A DNA stretch of 11,302 nucleotides from Candidatus Curtissbacteria bacterium (lineage in GTDB: Bacteria > Patescibacteriota > Microgenomatia > Curtissbacterales > GWA2-41-24). Where the stretch lies: assembly GCA_016187105.1 (NCBI GenBank), contig JACPKK010000041.1, positions 1-11,302 of the forward strand. Reading direction: 5' to 3'. The stretch's first letter is position 1; the number at the start of each line of letters is the position of its first letter. Below are positions 6,409 through 11,302 of this stretch, piece after piece. The notes under the pieces were generated by a model, which worked only from the letters and a program-made list of their open reading frames with translations, was not told the DNA's origin and did no database searches. The position numbers and the translations under genes were made by a program.

Positions 6409-8080
6409 CTTTGCCCACCTCCCAGAGAGAATAAATATGACGACCGGAAGAATCATCCGCGGCGGCAAGCCAAGTACCGTCTACTTTTTGCCATGACGGT
6501 GCAACGTAAAGAATCTTTCCTTTATTGTATATGTTAGTTTCTTGGTCAATAAAAACGTATTTATTAAAGGCATCTTTTGTCCCGTTTTCTGCAATAAATT
6601 TGGCGGGGTCGTATTTTTGATAAAAAAGCACGAAAATATAGGGAACCTGATTGATATTTGTAATATATACTTTTTCATAATTTAGCTGATATTGTTGGAC
6701 CTTCTTGACCATTTCCCTATTACCATCCTGCCAATCGGCAGCAAACTTTTTCGGGTAATGGCTGAACAAGAGATGGGTAAAAGAAGCAAAAAAGTAGATG
6801 GCTACAAATACTAAAGCGGCTCTCGCGGCATAATGTTTTGCCTTGGCAAAAATATAATATGCGCCAAGGGCGGAAAAAAATGCCAGGGGAATTGTCATTT
6901 GTAACGTTCGGTAGGCGTGAGGGGTGGGGGTAACAATCGTTGCCGGGATTGGAGCAAACAATAGCCAGATAATCATTATTTTGTGGCCAGGGTTTTTGAG
7001 TCTTTTGAGTGCAAATAAAGAGGCAAGAATTAGTACGGCTTCGAAGAAATAAATCTGGCCCATGTCTACCTGCGAATGGCGGCCGGTTTGGTCACCTTGC
7101 AGAAATAGGAAGGTCGGTCGAAAGTGATCAAGATATCCTTTAAGGGCAATTTGTGAATAATAAACCGGAGGCTCGAAAAGGTATTTGGAAAGAAAACGCA
7201 GCGGTTTTTTGGACTTCTGGTCGAAATCAAATCTTGCTATTTCAACTCCCCCTTTGCTAAAGGCTGATTGCGAAATAGCACGGGCTCTGCCATTTGGAGA
7301 AAGCGTAAAGATAATCATCGGTAGTGTTAAAAGCAGGGCTAAGAGGCCGGGCAAAAGTAAAATGCGGAGGTTTTTTTTAAAGAAGCTAGTATTGAGAATG
7401 ATTAGAGCAACGACAAAAAGAGGGGTAAAAATTCTGTATGCGTGATAACTATATATTGATAAGGTAAAAAATAAGGAAGCAAGGACCAAAAATAGAGTAT
7501 TTTTTTTAGATATTCCTGTAAGCAACAAGTAGACGGCTGATACGGTAAAAAAGAGGCCGGCAGTTGATTCAAACCCTCCCCGAGAAAATTGGATATGCCA
7601 GGGGGAAATGGCAAGAAATAGCATAGAGGCAAGTGCAAGGTTTATATTTTTTGTGATCTTTTTTATGAGAAAAAAGAAAATTCCTACTGTTATAGAACCC
7701 AGTAAGGCCGCCGGCAAGCGAACAGAAAATTCTGATAGACCGAGGGTTTTTATTGATGGCACCAAAAGGTAATGATAAACTGGCAGTTTCCAGTCGCCGA
7801 AACTTTCAAAAAAGAGCGGCATGAAGCGATTGTGATGATCGCGGCCAGTTTTTGAAATAGAATAGGCGTCGTAACCAAATACTGTTTCGTCCCAATTTAG
7901 TCCCGGCGGATTGGTATCAAGTTTGTAAAAACGTAGCGCTAGCGCCAGGACGATAATTGCAACGAAGATTATTAACTTTGCCGCCGGAGGTCCGCTTCGC
8001 CCGCCTAGACTCGGCGAGGCTGGCAGCGAGGCGAGCGAGCCTTGTTTTTGACGGGACGTTTTAAATTTGGAATTAATCAC
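6404..8080 (-). CDS. GT-C (PMT/ArnT-like) glycosyltransferase, GRHS subclass, with an N-terminal insert (about 558 aa)
   Basis: The start chosen is GTG at 8080. It overlaps the upstream TAA by 8 bases and has AGGTGAG (8085-8091) just before it; GTG at 8089 is an alternative that overlaps this site. Residues of about 13-34 form a Ser/Ala/Pro/Gly-rich stretch from a GC-rich DNA insert placed ahead of TM1 (about 36-49). D64-E65 in NWDETVFGYDAYSISKTGRDH is the likely catalytic pair. The TM2-TM3 loop is short (IKKITKNINLALAS) with no insert, showing the ancestral loop length. Then come SPWHIQFSRGGFES, the loop LQGDQTGRHS..DMGQIY, TPTPHAYR and the C-terminal WQDGNRE and PYIFVLFYQKYDPAKF. It lacks the HNRR segment and is followed directly by a small protein with HNK. 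Donor and acceptor are unknown. Confidence 0.9.
   Translation of the reverse strand: MINSKFKTSRQKQGSLASLPASPSLGGRSGPPAAKLIIFVAIIVLALALRFYKLDTNPPGLNWDETVFGYDAYSISKTGRDHHNRFMPLFFESFGDWKLPVYHYLLVPSIKTLGLSEFSVRLPAALLGSITVGIFFFLIKKITKNINLALASMLFLAISPWHIQFSRGGFESTAGLFFTVSAVYLLLTGISKKNTLFLVLASLFFTLSIYSYHAYRIFTPLFVVALIILNTSFFKKNLRILLLPGLLALLLTLPMIIFTLSPNGRARAISQSAFSKGGVEIARFDFDQKSKKPLRFLSKYLFEPPVYYSQIALKGYLDHFRPTFLFLQGDQTGRHSQVDMGQIYFFEAVLILASLFALKRLKNPGHKIMIIWLLFAPIPATIVTPTPHAYRTLQMTIPLAFFSALGAYYIFAKAKHYAARAALVFVAIYFFASFTHLLFSHYPKKFAADWQDGNREMVKKVQQYQLNYEKVYITNINQVPYIFVLFYQKYDPAKFIAENGTKDAFNKYVFIDQETNIYNKGKILYVAPSWQKVDGTWLAAADDSSGRHIYSLWEVGKD
6414..6423 (-). promoter_or_regulatory. Ribosome binding site GGGAGGTGGG before a probable ATT start
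   Basis: GGAGG (6418-6422) is the best Shine-Dalgarno match in the window and stands nine bases before ATT at 6408. No ATG, GTG or TTG follows it in the right frame at a usable distance. It lies at the end of the upstream coding region, which could also explain the purines. Confidence 0.5.
7981..8041 (-). repeat. GC-rich insert in the N-terminal cytoplasmic tail of a glycosyltransferase
   Basis: About 60 bases of GC-rich sequence stand out from the AT-rich gene. They contain arms GCCCGCCT (7999-8006) and AGGCTGGC (8017-8024), pairing at 7 of 8 positions, and repeated GCGAG words (8015-8039). They encode a Ser/Ala/Pro/Gly-rich stretch before TM1 that the paralogues lack. The exact ends are not sharp. 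Confidence 0.6.
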
Positions 8081-9806
8081 GCCACTCACCTATTTTAAAA
8101 ATTTCGTTTCTGCCGGAATAATCATAAACGGTTTCGATGTCTATAAATTTTTCATCCGATTTTAGATTTGAAAGCTCTTGGGGAGTAATGATTAGCAGGG
8201 TTTTGCCCGATTTTAATTCTTTGATTGTATCTAAATCTAAATCTTTGCCCCCGCTATCCCAGTAGGTTGTTCCAAATCTGTATTTGCCAATGCTCTCCTG
8301 ATTACCGTCTGCATGGTAGGAAGCCGGATCTATTTTACTTTCAAAGAGGTAAAAAATATAAGGCTTCCAGTAGTGACCGGTAAAAATAATCCTGTCGTAG
8401 GCGGACTCCAATTTTGAGGCTTTACTTAGTGCCTGTTGATATCCGTATGCCCAAGACTCGCTCCTCGCTTTCGGATAAACAACATAGTAAGTATAGAGGT
8501 AATTGATAAGAGACAAAGCAAAGATCAGGGCGAAAACTACTTTCATTATTTGAGATTTGAGGATTCTGGCTAGAGCGGGGCTTGTGATAAAAATAAGGGC
8601 GGGCAACATTAAGAGGGCGCGCAGGGAGTGAGGGAATTCTTTGGCGAGACTTGCCGGAAGAGGGGCGATTAAAAGCCAGGAAAGTATAAGGAGTTTGGAT
8701 TTTCGGGCTTTTTGACCAATAAGTATTGCCAGACCAATTAAAAGCAAAGGGAGTTCAACTAAATATAAGTTGCCGTGGAAAACCGACTTGTGACGGGGAT
8801 TGGGGTCATCGCCGAAAAATAAAAAGCCAGGGGAAAAATGGGAAAAATAACTATGAAAGGCTTCAAAGGCCAGCGGGATTCTGCGATTGAGAAAAATACC
8901 GGAAAGCGGATTTTCGGTTTGGCTTCTAGCCAGGACGTAAGGTTCAATTATTGACGTGTCTTTGAAAATGCTTACCTCCTGGACACGTTTTAATCCTTGG
9001 GGGGACACGATTTTGACGGCGATGGGGACCACAATTATTAAGGAAACAATAACGCCCAACATGAAATATTTATAATTTTTGGCAATTTCTTTTTTGTAGA
9101 TAACAAAGAGTGCGACAAGAATTAACGGGACGAAAATTCTAGGGGAGTAATAAAAATAAAGTGAGAGAGAAAGGATTGGAACGGAAAGAGTTGCCAAAAA
9201 CCTATTTTTGAACCCGTAAAAAATACACGTCAATCCTAAAATGACAATCGTCAGAGCGGCATTTGATTCGAAGGCGGCGCGGGAAAATTGCAGATGCCAG
9301 GGAGAAATGGCCAAGAGGAAGGCAGAAAGAAGAGCAATGGCCTTTGAACGGGGCCTGTCAATTGTTTCCCTCCCGCCAGTGCTCGATTTGATTTTCGATT
9401 CGAGTTTCTCCTGTCCATGTAGCGAATCTGCGCGCTGGCGGGACCCCTTCCATAATTGCCACCCGTTTTGTGTACCTTCGAAGAGTTTTTTGGCAAGAAA
9501 ATAAGTTGAGAGAACGGCAAGTGTTCCAAGAAGGGCGGACGGGAATCTGACCCAAAATTGTGATAAACCAAAGAGTTTTATAAAAAGTGCGTCTAGGTAA
9601 ATATAACCGGGTAATTTGTAATCATTAAACGATTGAAAAAGCAATGGGAATTTTTTGCCGTATTCGTCGCGCGCTGTTTGGGCTATTGAATAAGCGTTGT
9701 AACCTATCGCAACTTCGTCCCAAGAAGGGGAAACAGGGAAAGAATCCAGTTTATAAAATCGCAAAAAAGCGGCCAGCAGAATGACAGATAGCAAGAATTT
9801 ATTCAT
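8073..9806 (-). CDS. GT-C (PMT/ArnT-like) glycosyltransferase, HNRR subclass, with TM2-TM3 loop insert (about 577 aa)
   Basis: ATG at 9806 gives MNKFLLSVILLAAFLRFYKL, matching the paralogues; TTG at 9815 is less likely. The start overlaps the upstream TAA by 8 bases (ATGAATAA). TM1 spans about residues 4-17, D30-E31 lies in SWDEVAIGYNAYSIAQTARDE, and YKLPGYIY is in the KPPxY position. Residues of about 112-154 are the loop insert: a 71 bp core without the nested hairpin found in two sister genes. TM3 is followed by ISPWHLQFSRAAFESN, then GIFLNRRIPLAFEAF, FGDDPNPRH...GNLYLVE, PHSLR and a C-terminal region with WAYGYQQ and PYIFYLFESKIDPASY. It is predicted to sit in the cytoplasmic membrane and use a lipid-phosphate sugar donor. 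Substrate specificity cannot be assigned. Confidence 0.9.
   Translation of the reverse strand: MNKFLLSVILLAAFLRFYKLDSFPVSPSWDEVAIGYNAYSIAQTARDEYGKKFPLLFQSFNDYKLPGYIYLDALFIKLFGLSQFWVRFPSALLGTLAVLSTYFLAKKLFEGTQNGWQLWKGSRQRADSLHGQEKLESKIKSSTGGRETIDRPRSKAIALLSAFLLAISPWHLQFSRAAFESNAALTIVILGLTCIFYGFKNRFLATLSVPILSLSLYFYYSPRIFVPLILVALFVIYKKEIAKNYKYFMLGVIVSLIIVVPIAVKIVSPQGLKRVQEVSIFKDTSIIEPYVLARSQTENPLSGIFLNRRIPLAFEAFHSYFSHFSPGFLFFGDDPNPRHKSVFHGNLYLVELPLLLIGLAILIGQKARKSKLLILSWLLIAPLPASLAKEFPHSLRALLMLPALIFITSPALARILKSQIMKVVFALIFALSLINYLYTYYVVYPKARSESWAYGYQQALSKASKLESAYDRIIFTGHYWKPYIFYLFESKIDPASYHADGNQESIGKYRFGTTYWDSGGKDLDLDTIKELKSGKTLLIITPQELSNLKSDEKFIDIETVYDYSGRNEIFKIGEWRD
8085..8091 (-). promoter_or_regulatory. 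Ribosome binding site AGGTGAG deciding the GTG start at 8080
   Basis: On the minus strand AGGTGAG ends four bases before GTG at 8080 (eight bases from AGG to the start). Most other starts in the window have no visible site and rely on overlap with the upstream stop. It favours 8080 over the GTG at 8089, which lies within it. Confidence 0.55.
9372..9442 (-). repeat. 71 bp insert core, copy D
   Basis: The ends are CCCGCCAGTGC (9372-9382) and GCGCTGGCGGG (9432-9442), with an interior GATTCG / CGAATC pair. This copy lacks the nested hairpin that sits just left of copies B and C. It is open in all three minus-strand frames. Confidence 0.8.
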
Positions 9807-11302
9807 CGCCCACAATATAGATAGCAGGTTCGCCGTTTAGATATTTAATCTGTTTTAAAACATTTACGCCAGGGGGAAATTCTTTTGGGAGACCAACGAA
9901 AAGTGTTTTTGCTTCCTGTTTTTGTTTTTCATACTCGATCGGTTTAAAGAGGTATTTATCGAATTTATTCCTGTCTTCCAGAAATCCGCCGGAAACCGTA
10001 CCGCCTTCTTCCAGATATTTGGCCGGGTCATATTTTAAATAGTAGAGCCAGAACTCGTGAGGCTGTTCCAATTTTGTAGAGACGATTACTTGATCGTACT
10101 TACCCTTGACAAACTCCGTAAACTCGGCTGCCTGTTTGCGGCCGTAGAGCCAGGCTTTAGAAAAATCGTGAGGCATATGGACGTAATACTGGTGCAGATA
10201 AAATAAAAAGTTAAAAGCCAAAACTACGGTCGAGGTGACTAGAAATATTTTTTTGCGTCGAACAACCCCGTAGAGAGTAATGAAGCCGACGGCGGCAAAT
10301 ATTTGGTAAGTTGGAAGATAGATCTCACTGCGAAGAGAATGGGGAACGCCCCAAGTAACCGAGGAGGCGACAGGCGCTATCAAAAACCACCAAAAGATAA
10401 TAACTTTGGTGGATTTGGGAAATTTGTTTTTTACTAAAAAGTAGATGCCGGCCGCGATGAATGGTAAATCCCAGAGGTAAAGAAGACCAATTTGCGGCGC
10501 ATGGTGTCTTTCCATATCGGCAGTTAAAAATAGATAGGTCGGTCTAAAATGGGAAAGGTAATTTTCAATTAAAATCGGCACATAGATTAGACGACGGTTA
10601 TGGAAAATTCTACCGACTAGCTCCTGCCCTGCTTCTTGATCTTGGGCAATCAGACTTGAGGTACGGAACTGGGGAGAAACGTCAGCAAAAATCGTTGTGC
10701 CTTTGTATCTGAGCTGTCCGGAGATTGAGGTAATAATCGGAATGAGCAGGGCGATAAATAATAAGGTTATTGTAAACGGGATGATTAAATATTTTTTATT
10801 CCTCGCGAGAAAATTTCTGAAAAGTATTAAAAGAGCCAGTGAGTAGATGGGGATAAAAACGCGGGCGTTATGATACATAAATAAGTTAGCGCCAAAGGAA
10901 ACGGCCGCCAGCGAGAACCAATAAGCGATTTGCCTGTTTTGAGACTTGACTCCTTTTAGAAATGCCCAGGTGCCCAAGACCGACCAAAAAGTGGCGCTGT
11001 TGGTTTCAAAGGCAACGCGAGAGAATTGCAGGTGCCAAGGGGAAATGGCCAGGAAGAAAGCGGAGAGGAGAGCAATCAGCTTTGAACGGGTCCCGCCTGC
11101 GTCCGGCAAAGCCGGACTTCGGCGGGCAAGCCTGTCAGTCGTTTCCTTACTGTTTTCTTCGAGAAGCTCTTTGACCATCAAATAGGCGAATAAGACTGCC
11201 AAGACTCCTAAAAACGCCGAGGGGAAGCGGACGGCGAAATCGTTTAGACCGAAAACTGCAACTGATGGGACTACAAGGTATGTGTAGAGCGGGGGTTTAT
11301 AA
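9799..11302 (-). CDS. GT-C (PMT/ArnT-like) glycosyltransferase, HNRR subclass, 5' end beyond the window
   Basis: The frame is open from the right edge to TAA at 9801-9799, giving 500 residues. The first visible ones, YKPPLYTYLVVPSVAVFGL, hold the KPPLY motif, so only TM1 and the DE loop lie outside; the TTG at 11202 is internal. TM2 carries RFPSAFLG. The TM2-TM3 loop reads KELLEENSKETTDR, then 13 residues (LARRSPALPDAGG) from a hairpin insert, then TRSKLIALL. It lacks the 71 bp core, so it shows what the site looks like without it. Downstream are SPWHLQFSRVAFETN, VGRIFHNRRLIYVP, TADMERHHAPQIGLLY, PHSLR, WLYGRKQ and PHEFWLYYLKYDPAKY. It is the most upstream gene seen in the operon. Sugar and acceptor are unknown. 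Confidence 0.9.
   Translation of the reverse strand, partial: YKPPLYTYLVVPSVAVFGLNDFAVRFPSAFLGVLAVLFAYLMVKELLEENSKETTDRLARRSPALPDAGGTRSKLIALLSAFFLAISPWHLQFSRVAFETNSATFWSVLGTWAFLKGVKSQNRQIAYWFSLAAVSFGANLFMYHNARVFIPIYSLALLILFRNFLARNKKYLIIPFTITLLFIALLIPIITSISGQLRYKGTTIFADVSPQFRTSSLIAQDQEAGQELVGRIFHNRRLIYVPILIENYLSHFRPTYLFLTADMERHHAPQIGLLYLWDLPFIAAGIYFLVKNKFPKSTKVIIFWWFLIAPVASSVTWGVPHSLRSEIYLPTYQIFAAVGFITLYGVVRRKKIFLVTSTVVLAFNFLFYLHQYYVHMPHDFSKAWLYGRKQAAEFTEFVKGKYDQVIVSTKLEQPHEFWLYYLKYDPAKYLEEGGTVSGGFLEDRNKFDKYLFKPIEYEKQKQEAKTLFVGLPKEFPPGVNVLKQIKYLNGEPAIYIVGDE
11092..11126 (-). repeat. 35 bp nested hairpin in the 5'-truncated glycosyltransferase
   Basis: The outer arms CCCGCC and GGCGGG and the inner arms GTCCGGC and GCCGGAC are perfect complements, separated by TGC/TTC and closed by an AAA loop. 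Compared with copy C flanks (GGGTC then CTGTC), exactly 39 bases were added, 13 codons. It is a different sequence from the palindromes at 3252 and 5389, but sits in the same protein loop. Confidence 0.85.

Noticed and set aside
28..9442. CRISPR repeats or integron attC-like sites
   Set aside because: Copies are kilobases apart, inside genes, without spacers of regular size, cas genes, an integrase or gene cassettes; the interiors are only 50 to 100 bases.
9251..9571. Minus-strand open frame of about 106 codons over the insert, with similar ones at 51-260 and 5354-5542 sharing a SAQIR-type peptide
   Set aside because: The shared peptide arises because the repeat DNA is conserved and open in all frames. 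These frames lie within the larger gene, and nothing suggests separate translation.
1..11302. Insertion sequence or transposon carrying the array
   Set aside because: No transposase or resolvase frame and no long terminal repeats are visible; only short palindromic inserts are present.

Overview
All genes in this 11.3 kb window lie on the minus strand, so transcription runs from high to low coordinates. The window is essentially 100% coding: every gene start overlaps the preceding stop by 4 to 20 bases, and no stretch over 300 bases lacks a gene. No promoter, terminator, tRNA, rRNA, CRISPR array or transposase is visible. It looks like the middle of one long operon whose two ends lie outside the window.

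Six of the genes are paralogous polytopic GT-C glycosyltransferases of the PMT/ArnT type (GT39-like, lipid-linked sugar donor). One more distant ArnT-like enzyme brings the total to seven. In transcription order: a 5'-truncated glycosyltransferase (9799 to the right edge), a second (8073-9806), a third (6404-8080), a small membrane protein (5851-6408), a fourth glycosyltransferase (4212-5870), a second small membrane protein homologous to the first (3772-4215), a fifth glycosyltransferase broken by a 4-base frameshift (1948-3775), the ArnT-like enzyme (471-1961), and the 5' part of another glycosyltransferase running off the left edge (1-474). The two small proteins each follow a glycosyltransferase of one subclass (loop motif GRHS), so a two-gene unit appears to have been duplicated. 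The likely shared job is moving sugars from polyprenyl-phosphate carriers onto envelope glycans or glycoproteins on the outer face of the membrane. Donor and acceptor cannot be read from the sequence.

The main oddity is a family of GC-rich, palindrome-bearing inserts placed in frame inside these genes. Four genes carry a related 71 bp (once 125 bp) core with inverted-repeat ends at the same position, the predicted cytoplasmic loop between TM2 and TM3. Smaller hairpins of about 30-39 bp are nested in or beside this site in three genes, and an unrelated GC-rich insert sits in the cytoplasmic N-terminus of another. All visible length differences preserve frame. Core copies are about 94% identical where their host genes have diverged strongly, and one arm pair shows a compensatory change.

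The organism is probably a Candidate Phyla Radiation (Patescibacteria) bacterium, perhaps Microgenomates. This rests on the compact overlapping layout, the amplified GT-C family with the GYNAYSI..T.RDE..  signature, an AT-rich background with GC-rich inserted palindromes, and ordinary use of TGA as stop. That placement is inference from family resemblance, not proof.
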